This document shows positions 1 through 6,065 of a DNA stretch of 10,256 bases, in pieces. The position numbers and the translations under genes were made by a program. Within the stretch, counting starts at the first letter, position 1; every line of letters starts with the position of its first letter. The DNA lies in NCBI GenBank assembly GCA_023433985.1, contig JAEYTN010000195.1:1-10256 (forward strand), in the 5' to 3' direction. The notes below the pieces were generated by a model. That model was not told the origin of the DNA. It did not search any database and saw only the letters and a list, made by a program, of their open reading frames with translations. This DNA is from Pseudomonadota bacterium. GTDB lineage: Bacteria > Pseudomonadota > Alphaproteobacteria > Rhizobiales > Devosiaceae.

Positions 1-501
1 CACCAGCGCCGTGGGCGAGGTGATGTGGGAGAGGAACAGCACTTTCGTGCGCTCGGTCATGGCGGCGACGAGCGTGTCGGTGAAGGCCTGCTCCGACACG
101 AAGGGCATCGGCACCTTGACCACCACCACCTTGGCGCCGGTCTTGCGGCACACATAGGCCCAGGTCTTCTCGAGCGCCGAGTATTCGTGGTCGGTGGTGA
201 GGATCTCGTCGCCTTCCTGGAGCGGCAGCGACTGGGCGACGATGTTGAGCCCGCCCGTGGCGTTGACCACGCCCACGACGTTCTCCGAACTCGTGCCGAG
301 GAACTCGCCGAGCGCCACGCGCGGCGCCTTCATCAGCTCGCCCAGGCGGCGGCCGAGGAAATCCACCGGCTCGCCCTCGAGTTCGCGCTGGAAGCGCTGG
401 TAGGTCTCGAAGACGGGGCGCGGACAGGCGCCGAACGAGCCGTGGTTGAGGAAGGTCACGTCCTCGCGCAGGAGGAAGTGCTTGGCTAGGTTCGACGACA
501 C
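1..501 (-). CDS. PLP-dependent aminotransferase class V, isopenicillin N epimerase-like (3' end cut by window edge)
   Basis: Only the first 167 codons are present. They match the N-terminal half of class V (fold type I) PLP enzymes of the isopenicillin N epimerase-like branch (COG0520-type). Visible hallmarks are FLNHGSFGACPRPV at residues 17-30, the cofactor-binding stretch VNATGGLNIV at 79-88, TTDHEYSALEKTW at 102-114 and SHITSPTALV at 158-167. The PLP-binding lysine would lie beyond the window. The start is GTG at 501, the base after the permease stop TAA (504-502), with GAAAGG seven bases upstream inside the permease gene; this implies translational coupling. Members are variously epimerases, desulfurases, sulfoxide lyases or lyases on modified amino acids, so the reaction cannot be assigned. 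Being last in a peptide-importer operon suggests that it processes the imported compound. The family call is firm; the function is open. Confidence 0.88.
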   Translation of the reverse strand, partial: MSSNLAKHFLLREDVTFLNHGSFGACPRPVFETYQRFQRELEGEPVDFLGRRLGELMKAPRVALGEFLGTSSENVVGVVNATGGLNIVAQSLPLQEGDEILTTDHEYSALEKTWAYVCRKTGAKVVVVKVPMPFVSEQAFTDTLVAAMTERTKVLFLSHITSPTALV

Positions 502-1404
502 TTAACGGCCTTTCAGGGTGGGATCGAGCGCATCGCGCAGACCATCGCCGAACAGCGTGGTGGCGAGCACGGTGATGGCGAGCGCAGCGGTGGGAAACAC
601 CGCCATGTGCCAGTAGAAGAACATGAAGTTGATGCCGACATTGATCATCTGCCCCCAGCTGGGGGTCGGCGGCGCGACGCCGATGCCAAGGAAGCTGAGC
701 GACGCTTCGAGCATCATGGCGCCGGGCATGGCGAGCACGAAGCCGACGATGATCGGCGACAGCGAGTTGGGAATGACGTGGCGGCGGAGGATGTACCAGG
801 GCGAGGCGCCGAGCGCCTGCGCGGCCCGCACGAACTCCTTCTCGCGGAACGACTTCACCTGCGCCCGCACCAAGAGGCACACGCCGAACCAGCCGAAGGC
901 CGCGGCGATGACGACGATGGTCACGTAGCCGCCGCCGGTCAGCGCGCCGAGCAGCATGGCGGCGAGCAGCGACGGCACCACCGAGAAGATTTCGATGACG
1001 CGCATGATGAACCAGTCGATGCGCCCGCCGAAATAGCCGGCGACGGCGCCGATCGGGATGCCGATCAGCAGGCTGCAGGTCGCCGCGGCAAAGCCGATCG
1101 AGAGCGATACGCGCGCGCCGTAGACGACGCGGGTGAAGAAATCGCGCCCCAGGTCGTCGACGCCGAACCAGAACTCGGCCGACGGGAAGGCCAGCGCCTG
1201 GCTCAGGTATGCCTGCTTGGTCGGGTCCGTCTTGGTGTAGAGCGGTGCGAAGATGGCCATCAGGATGATGATGACGAGGACAACCCCGCCGATGACAGCC
1301 GCCTTGTTGGCGGCGAAGCGACGCCACGCGAACCAGGCGGGGCTCCGCTGCTTGGCGGCGGTGGGAACGGCAAGGCCGGCGCCGGTTTCGATCTGGGTGC
1401 TCAT
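502..1404 (-). CDS. ABC peptide-type importer permease, DppC/OppC family
   Basis: This 300-residue inner-membrane permease is the second half of the transport channel with the DppB-like partner. A cytoplasmic N-terminus of about 35 residues leads into TM1 (about 36-54), as in the OppC N-terminal domain. The family motif WFGVDDLGRDFFTRVVYGARVSL follows at 79-101. Further hydrophobic segments lie near 103-123, 138-157, 160-180, 214-235 and 265-285. The EAA loop that contacts the ATPase is at about 190-213 (FVRAAQALGASPWYILRRHV). The ATG at 1404 overlaps the TGA of the upstream permease (ATGA, 4 bases). The same frame stays open upstream to 2052, but that stretch is arginine- and histidine-rich shadow of the partner gene. 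Length and motifs are normal for a complete, functional permease. Confidence 0.95.
   Translation of the reverse strand: MSTQIETGAGLAVPTAAKQRSPAWFAWRRFAANKAAVIGGVVLVIIILMAIFAPLYTKTDPTKQAYLSQALAFPSAEFWFGVDDLGRDFFTRVVYGARVSLSIGFAAATCSLLIGIPIGAVAGYFGGRIDWFIMRVIEIFSVVPSLLAAMLLGALTGGGYVTIVVIAAAFGWFGVCLLVRAQVKSFREKEFVRAAQALGASPWYILRRHVIPNSLSPIIVGFVLAMPGAMMLEASLSFLGIGVAPPTPSWGQMINVGINFMFFYWHMAVFPTAALAITVLATTLFGDGLRDALDPTLKGR
509..514 (-). promoter_or_regulatory. Ribosome binding site deciding the GTG start of the PLP enzyme
   Basis: GAAAGG on the minus strand, within the last codons of the permease C gene, lies seven bases before GTG at 501. There is no spacer between the permease stop and this GTG. 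The site supports GTG as the start, with ribosomes re-initiating after the permease is translated. Confidence 0.6.
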
Positions 1405-2333
1405 TGCGTGTCGTCTCCCAGGCGGATGCGGGGATTGAGCCACGCATAGGCAATGTCGGAAATGAGGTAGGCAAAGCAGATGCCCACCGTGACCATCAGC
1501 ACCAGCGCCATTTCGAGCGGATAGTCGCGGTTCTCGATCGAGGAGACGAAGTAGCTGCCGAGGCCCGGAATGCGGAACATCGCCTCGACGAAGATCGACC
1601 CGGTGGCGGTGCCGATGAACATGGGCAGGAACACCGTGACCATCGGGATGGCCGAGTTGCGCAGCACGTGCTGGAAGATGATCCGCCGCTCGCTCAGGCC
1701 CTTGGCCCTGAGCGCCGTGACGAACGGCCGGTTGAGCGTATCGAGCATGGCCGAGCGGGTGTAGCGCGCATAGGTGGCGAGCGGGATCGCGGCATAGGCG
1801 ATGATCGGCAGGATCCAGCGCTCGGGCTTGCCCCAGCCGCTTGCCGGCAGCCAGTTGAGCCAGACCGCGAAGATCAGGATCAGCAGCATCGAGATCACGA
1901 ACACCGGGATGGTGAGCCCCAGTACCGAGAGCGTCGAGGCGAGGTAGTCGATCCAGCTGTTGCGCCGGAGCGCCGCCGCCATGCCGATGAGGATGCCGAG
2001 TGCGGCGCCGATGATGACGCCCGAGCCCCCGAGGATGAGGCTGGGCAGCCACGCCTGCTGCAGCAGGCTGACCACGGTTTCGCCGGGGCTCTGGTAGGGG
2101 ACGCCGAAATCGCCCTGGAACACCCCCGCCATGTAGTTGATGTACTGCGTCCAGAGCGGCTGATCGAGGCCGAGCCGCGCCATCAGCTTGGCGCGCACCG
2201 CTTCGGAGACCGGCATGTCGTTGCCGTCGAACGGGCCGCCCGGCACGGCATGCATCATCAGGAACACGACCAGCGAGACGATGAAGAAGGTCACCGCGAT
2301 CGAGAGCAGGCGCTTGGTGAGATAGACGATCAT
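1401..2333 (-). CDS. ABC peptide-type importer permease, DppB/OppB family
   Basis: This 310-residue inner-membrane permease forms the channel with the DppC-like protein. It begins directly with TM1 (about 9-29), followed by the periplasmic segment typical of the family (AVPGGPFDG at 29-37; GLDQPLWTQYINYMAGVFQGDFGVPY at 55-80). Five more hydrophobic segments lie near 96-121, 134-160, 172-190, 228-250 and 276-297. The EAA loop is at about 204-226 (FVTALRAKGLSERRIIFQHV), and the C-terminal family motif PGLGSYFVSSIENRDYP is at 256-272. The start ATG at 2333 has GGAGG (2341-2345) seven bases upstream, and 13 bases separate it from the ATPase stop. Its own stop overlaps the next start, so expression is operonic and coupled. 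Confidence 0.96.
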   Translation of the reverse strand: MIVYLTKRLLSIAVTFFIVSLVVFLMMHAVPGGPFDGNDMPVSEAVRAKLMARLGLDQPLWTQYINYMAGVFQGDFGVPYQSPGETVVSLLQQAWLPSLILGGSGVIIGAALGILIGMAAALRRNSWIDYLASTLSVLGLTIPVFVISMLLILIFAVWLNWLPASGWGKPERWILPIIAYAAIPLATYARYTRSAMLDTLNRPFVTALRAKGLSERRIIFQHVLRNSAIPMVTVFLPMFIGTATGSIFVEAMFRIPGLGSYFVSSIENRDYPLEMALVLMVTVGICFAYLISDIAYAWLNPRIRLGDDTQ

Positions 2334-2346
2334 GAGCTTGCCTCCG

Positions 2347-4116
2347 TCATCGCGTCACCACTGCTTCGACCAGATGCCCCGGTGCCACGGTGATGAGCTG
2401 CGGCTCGGGCGCGGGCTGCACGTGTCCGGGCAGCTCGGCCACGACGTAATGCGGGGTGGCCCGCTCGATCTCGGCCTGTTGCATGAAGCTGCGCTGCCGG
2501 CGGTCGCGCGGGTTGGTGACCGGGATCGCATCGAGCAGTGACCGCGTATAGGGATGGCGCGGATTGGCGAAGATGTTCGCCGTCGGCGCCTGCTCGACCA
2601 CACGCCCCTTGTACATCACCACCACCGTATCGGTGAGCGAGCGCACCACCGACAGGTCGTGGCTGATGAACAGCATGGAGAGGCCCATCTGGGTCTGCAG
2701 GTCCTTGAGCAGGCCGATGATCTGCGCCTTCACCGAAACGTCGAGCGCCGAGGTCGGCTCGTCGGCGACCAGCACCGAGGGCCCGAGGATCAGCGCCCGG
2801 GCGATGGCGACGCGCTGCCGCTGCCCGCCCGACAGCTCGTGCGGGTAGCGCGTGCCGTAGGAGCGGTCGAGCCCGACCCGCTCGAGCCAGGCCAGCGCTT
2901 TCTCGAGCCGCTCGCGCACCGTGCCGATGCCGTGGATATCGAGCGGCTCGGCGATGATCTGGCTCAGCGTCATCATCGGATCGAGCGCCGAGTAGCTGTC
3001 CTGGAAGATCACCTGCATGCTCTTCCGGTAGGGCTTCAGCGCATCGATGCCGAGGTCCGAGATATCGGTGCCGTCGACCACGATGCGGCCGGCGGTAGGC
3101 TCCAGCAGCCGCATCGCCATCATGCCGGTGGTGCTCTTGCCCGAGCCGGATTCGCCGACCAGCCCGACGATCTTGTTGCGCGGCAGCACGAGATCGACGC
3201 CGCGCACCGCGGGGAAATCGACGTAGCGCGCGAAGAAGCGGCCGTGCCGGCGGAGCTTGTAGACCTTGGAGAGGCTCTTGAGTTCGAGTGCCGGCGCCAC
3301 CGGTTCGGGCCGCGCCATCTCGGGCTGGCGCGTCTCGCCGGCGCGGAGGCTCGCGAGCAGCGACTGGGTGTAGCTGTGTTTGGGGTTGTCGAAGATCTCG
3401 GCGACCGCTCCCTCTTCCATCACCTTGCCGCCATACATGACGACGACGCGGTCGACGGTTTCGGCGATGACCCCGAGGTCGTGGGTGATCATGATCAGCG
3501 CCATGCCCATCTCGGCCTGGAGGCCCTTGATGAGCTGCAGGATCTGCGCCTGGATGGTGACGTCGAGCGCGGTGGTCGGCTCGTCGGCGATCAGCACCTT
3601 GGGCCGGCAGGAGAGCGCCATGGCGATCATCGCGCGCTGCAGCATGCCGCCCGACAGCTGGTGCGGATAGTGGCCCAGCACGTCCCTGGCGTTCTTGATC
3701 TCGACCTTGAGCAGCAGTTGCTCGGCCTCGGCCAGCGCCGCCGCCTTGGAGATGCTGCGATGGGTCTGGATGGTTTCGACCATCTGGTGGCCGATGGTGA
3801 AGACCGGGTCGAACGCCGTCGCCGGGTCCTGGAAGATCATCGCCGCGGCGCTGCCGCGGATCGCGGCCATCTGCCGGTTCTTCGCCTTCGTGACGTCGAC
3901 GCCGGCGAGTTCGAGCTTGTCGGCCTTCACGACGGCGGTGTTGGCGAGAAGGCGCATCAGGGCAAGGCAGGTGACCGACTTGCCGGAGCCCGATTCCCCC
4001 ACGATGCCGAGGCTTTCGCCATCCTCGAGCCGGAGGTCCACGCCGCGCACGGCTTCCACTTCTCCGCCGTGCTGGCGGAAGCTGACCTTCAGGCCCTTGA
4101 TGTCGACGAGTGTCAT
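2347..4116 (-). CDS. Fused dual ABC ATPase of a peptide-type importer (OppD-OppF / DppD-DppF in one chain)
   Basis: This 589-residue cytoplasmic protein has two complete nucleotide-binding domains that would power the permease pair. Domain 1: Walker A GESGSGKS 40-47, Q-loop FQD 95-97, signature LSGGM 154-158, Walker B VLIADEP 174-180, H-loop His212. Domain 2: Walker A 321-328, Q-loop 371-373, signature LSGGQ 428-432, Walker B VLVADEP 448-454, H-loop His486. Each is followed by the oligopeptide-family C-terminal motif ([11 protein letters not shown] near 244-254; [11 protein letters not shown] near 518-528). Domain 1 has Met where the signature normally has Gln; catalytic Glu and His remain in both. 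In many relatives the domains are two separate genes, but the fused form is common. ATG at 4116 is preferred to TTG at 4134 because AAGG sits six bases before it and DIKGLKVSF then starts the domain as usual. Confidence 0.96.
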   Translation of the reverse strand: MTLVDIKGLKVSFRQHGGEVEAVRGVDLRLEDGESLGIVGESGSGKSVTCLALMRLLANTAVVKADKLELAGVDVTKAKNRQMAAIRGSAAAMIFQDPATAFDPVFTIGHQMVETIQTHRSISKAAALAEAEQLLLKVEIKNARDVLGHYPHQLSGGMLQRAMIAMALSCRPKVLIADEPTTALDVTIQAQILQLIKGLQAEMGMALIMITHDLGVIAETVDRVVVMYGGKVMEEGAVAEIFDNPKHSYTQSLLASLRAGETRQPEMARPEPVAPALELKSLSKVYKLRRHGRFFARYVDFPAVRGVDLVLPRNKIVGLVGESGSGKSTTGMMAMRLLEPTAGRIVVDGTDISDLGIDALKPYRKSMQVIFQDSYSALDPMMTLSQIIAEPLDIHGIGTVRERLEKALAWLERVGLDRSYGTRYPHELSGGQRQRVAIARALILGPSVLVADEPTSALDVSVKAQIIGLLKDLQTQMGLSMLFISHDLSVVRSLTDTVVVMYKGRVVEQAPTANIFANPRHPYTRSLLDAIPVTNPRDRRQRSFMQQAEIERATPHYVVAELPGHVQPAPEPQLITVAPGHLVEAVVTR

Positions 4117-4122
4117 TGGCTG

Positions 4123-4126
4123 CCTT
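4123..4126 (-). promoter_or_regulatory. Ribosome binding site selecting ATG 4116 for the dual ATPase
   Basis: AAGG on the minus strand is six bases before ATG at 4116. The alternative in-frame TTG at 4134 sits directly in the tail of the upstream stem-loop (4138-4164) and would leave the ribosome no free binding site, so ATG 4116 is the better start. Confidence 0.55.
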
Positions 4127-4137
4127 GAATACAAGAA

Positions 4138-4164
4138 GCGCTCCCCGGTGGTGCCGGGGAGCGC
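4138..4164 (-). terminator. Intra-operon stem-loop between binding-protein and ATPase genes (attenuating terminator or RNA 3'-end stabiliser)
   Basis: A perfect inverted repeat has 11-base arms (GCGCTCCCCGG paired with CCGGGGAGCGC) and a 5-base loop. It lies 16 bases after the binding-protein stop and 21 bases before the ATPase start. On the minus strand it is followed by TTCTTGTATT, a moderately T-rich tail; the plus-strand flank is not T-rich, so it acts in the operon direction. Such structures after the binding-protein gene are known in importer operons (malE-malF type) to raise the ratio of binding protein to membrane complex by partial termination or 3'-end protection. Which of these applies here is inference. 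Confidence 0.78.
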
Positions 4165-4180
4165 GGAGTGTCGGTGCCTG

Positions 4181-5788
4181 CTACTTCACACTGATGTGCG
4201 AGTACAGGAAGTTGCCGATGCGCCCGAGCGGGGTGAAGCCGCGCGAGTTGGGCGTGACGCCGGGGCCGGTGATGTCCTCGCTGACGGCGGCCGTGATGAG
4301 CGGGTGAACCAGCGGCACGATGAGGCCCTGGTCGATCATCAGCTGTTCCGCCTGTTCGTAGAGCTTCACGCGCTCTTCCCAGACCGGGTTCTTGTCGGCG
4401 TCGGCAACGAGCTTGTCGTACTCCGGCACGAAGTAGCTGTGGCGGCCGCCATTGTAGAACAGGCCGTAGAAGTTCGACGGATCGAGGTAGTCGTACTCGT
4501 AGGGCGCAAGGTAGATGTTGTTCTTGCGGGCGAGCATGCCCTCCATCCAGTCCTTGCCCGGCATCACCTTGATATTCATGGTGATCCCGAGGATGTCCTT
4601 GAACTGGGCCTGCAGGTACTGGGCCATGGCGGGCAGGATGGCGCCATTGTAGCCGCCTTCCTCACGGAACCAGACTTCGATGGTCGGGAAGCCTTCGCCG
4701 TTCGCATAGCCGGCCTTGGCCAGCAGTTCCTTGGCCTTCTCGGGGTCAAACACGGCCTGCGCCGCGATCTTGTCGCTGTAGCCGGGGTAGCCGGGCGCGA
4801 GGATCGAGTGCGCCGGGATGGCGATGTCCTTGAGCACGGTCTGGGTCAGCTCTTCGCGGTTGACCGCGTAGTAGAGGGCGCGACGCACGTCGGCGTTGTC
4901 GAACGGCGGCTTTTCGAGATCGAAGGCGAGGTAGGACGTGGCGAACACCGCCTCGGTGCGGATCGAGTCGGGGAAGCGCTGCTTCACCACCGGGATCTGG
5001 CCGGCGTTCAGCGTCGTGTAGGCGAGGTCGCCGGCGAGGAAGGCGGGCATGCCCACTTCCGGCAGGCCGACCGACGGATCGACGGTGAGTTCATCGACCT
5101 GCGCCACCCACGGGCCGTTGTAGTCCGGGTTCTTGGTCAGGACGACGGAGTTGTTCGACTTCTCCCAGCTCTTCAGCAGGAAGGGGCCGGACGAGAGCAC
5201 GTTGGCGACGTTGGTCGACCAGTCGTCGCCGAACTTGTCGAACTGGTGCTTGGGCACCGGGTACCAGAGCGACACCACGCCCGGGAGGTAGGGCTTCGGC
5301 GCGTTGGTGGTCACCTCGATGGTGCGGTCGTCGGGTGCGCTGAGGCCGAGCGTCGAGACATCGGCCTTGCCGGCCGTCACGTCGTCCCATCCCTTGATGC
5401 CGCCGGCAAAGCTCCAGTACCAGGCGAAGTCGTAGCCGCTGGTGGCCGCATGCTGTAGCGCGAACACGTAGTCGGCGGCGGTGACGGGCGTGCCGTCGGA
5501 CCACTTCATGCCGTCACGCAGCTTGAAGGTCCAGGTGAGGCCGTCTTCGGACTGCGACCAGCTCTCGGCACCGAGCGCGGTCAGCTGGTATTCGTTGTCG
5601 AAGCTGGTCAGCGGCTCCTGCAGGAGTTCCGCGCCCGAAGCGCGCGCATACACCGTCTTCATGTAGTCCATGTAGGTGCCGGTGGTCGAACCGCCGGGCA
5701 CCGTAAGCTTTGTCTGCGCCAGCGCCGGAACCGCGGTCATACCCACGGCCAGCGCAGCGACGCCGACAAATTTCAGCAACGCGTTCAT
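4181..5788 (-). CDS. Periplasmic solute-binding protein, extracellular family 5 (DppA/OppA type)
   Basis: This 535-residue secreted receptor delivers substrate to the permeases encoded downstream. The signal peptide is clear: Lys6 in a short n-region, hydrophobic core at about 7-20 and cleavage after PALA at 24. There is no lipobox cysteine, so the mature protein should be free in the periplasm. Family 5 motifs include LTWTFKLRDGMKWSDGTPVTAADYVFA at 84-110 and, in the middle of the protein, PPFDNADVRRALYYAVNREEL. Length fits the family. The start ATG at 5788 has a near-ideal AAGGAGG seven bases upstream; 26 more codons are open upstream to 5866 but would precede the signal peptide. It is the first gene of the operon and probably the most highly expressed. 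Family 5 binds peptides, opines, nickel chelates or sugars, and sequence alone does not decide the ligand. Confidence 0.96.
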   Translation of the reverse strand: MNALLKFVGVAALAVGMTAVPALAQTKLTVPGGSTTGTYMDYMKTVYARASGAELLQEPLTSFDNEYQLTALGAESWSQSEDGLTWTFKLRDGMKWSDGTPVTAADYVFALQHAATSGYDFAWYWSFAGGIKGWDDVTAGKADVSTLGLSAPDDRTIEVTTNAPKPYLPGVVSLWYPVPKHQFDKFGDDWSTNVANVLSSGPFLLKSWEKSNNSVVLTKNPDYNGPWVAQVDELTVDPSVGLPEVGMPAFLAGDLAYTTLNAGQIPVVKQRFPDSIRTEAVFATSYLAFDLEKPPFDNADVRRALYYAVNREELTQTVLKDIAIPAHSILAPGYPGYSDKIAAQAVFDPEKAKELLAKAGYANGEGFPTIEVWFREEGGYNGAILPAMAQYLQAQFKDILGITMNIKVMPGKDWMEGMLARKNNIYLAPYEYDYLDPSNFYGLFYNGGRHSYFVPEYDKLVADADKNPVWEERVKLYEQAEQLMIDQGLIVPLVHPLITAAVSEDITGPGVTPNSRGFTPLGRIGNFLYSHISVK

Positions 5789-5795
5789 GAAGCTC

Positions 5796-5802
5796 CCTCC
5801 TT
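5796..5802 (-). promoter_or_regulatory. Strong ribosome binding site of the solute-binding protein
   Basis: AAGGAGG on the minus strand, seven bases before ATG 5788, is almost fully complementary to the 16S rRNA 3' end. It fixes the start at the signal-peptide methionine and fits high expression. Confidence 0.8.
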
Positions 5803-5957
5803 GATACAGAGCCTTGTTGTGACGTCCCCCGTCGGCTCCGGACCTTGCATGGCTGGCCCGTGTCACCGCACCCTGTTAGGATCGGAAAGGCGGGCGACGT
5901 CCCATCCCCTTCCCATCACTTGTAGGACCGGGGCCATCCCTGCCGGCCGCGCTCCAA

Positions 5958-5974
5958 TGACATATGTCTGACAA
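5958..5974. promoter_or_regulatory. Candidate operator: overlapping inverted repeats upstream of the importer operon
   Basis: The plus strand reads TGACATATGTCTGACAA. It holds a perfect 10-bp palindrome GACATATGTC (5959-5968) and an overlapping TGTC-T-GACA (5965-5973), so three half-sites share one 15-bp core. It lies about 170 bases before the binding-protein ATG. The spacing of TGTC-N-GACA resembles sites used by FadR-type GntR regulators, which often control importers in this group. No such regulator gene lies in the window, so that assignment is inference. Confidence 0.45.
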
Positions 5975-6065
5975 ATACCGACAGGGTTGGCAAGCGCTCA
6001 CCGGACGGAGAATGTCCACCGGATGTGCGACGCCGATACTCTGCTCAATCGGTAGGCATCGACCC

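Larger units (their letters stand above)
5789..6065 (-). promoter_or_regulatory. 277-bp intergenic leader/promoter region of the importer operon and 3' flank of the E1 gene
   Basis: No gene is supported here on either strand. The region should hold the 3' end of the E1 transcript and the promoter of the importer operon. I could not place a convincing sigma-70 -35/-10 pair. It contains the TGTC/GACA repeat cluster (5958-5974), two copies of GACGTCCC (5821-5828 and 5896-5903) and the ribosome binding site at 5796-5802. No strong terminator follows the E1 gene: the best hairpins have about 5-bp stems and no T-run. Some read-through from the E1 gene into the importer operon is therefore possible. 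Confidence 0.6.

Noticed and set aside
1405..2052. N-terminal extension of permease C into the permease B gene
   Set aside because: The frame is open but gives an Arg/His/Pro-rich stretch unlike any permease. The ATG at 1404 in an ATGA overlap matches the family start.
1404..2393. Plus-strand open frame of 329 codons antisense to permease B
   Set aside because: Highly charged, His/Arg/Asp-rich shadow of a membrane protein; no supporting start signal.
2554..4128. Plus-strand open frame of 524 codons antisense to the dual ATPase
   Set aside because: Low-complexity composition dominated by Arg, His, Asp, Glu, Leu and Val; no motif; the opposite strand holds textbook ABC ATPase motifs.
4144..4164. 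Reading the stem-loop as a mobile repeat (REP-like) element
   Set aside because: Only one copy is seen in the window and its position directly after a binding-protein gene fits a termination/stability role better. A genome-wide copy count would decide.
3695..5458. Plus-strand open frame of 587 codons across the ATPase/binding-protein junction
   Set aside because: It crosses a clear gene boundary and the stem-loop of the opposite strand, with no domain signature.
5789..5866. 26-codon N-terminal extension of the solute-binding protein
   Set aside because: It would bury the signal peptide. ATG 5788 has a near-perfect ribosome binding site.
5863..5916. 17-codon minus-strand frame in the binding-protein leader
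   Set aside because: No ribosome binding site and no recognisable leader-peptide pattern.
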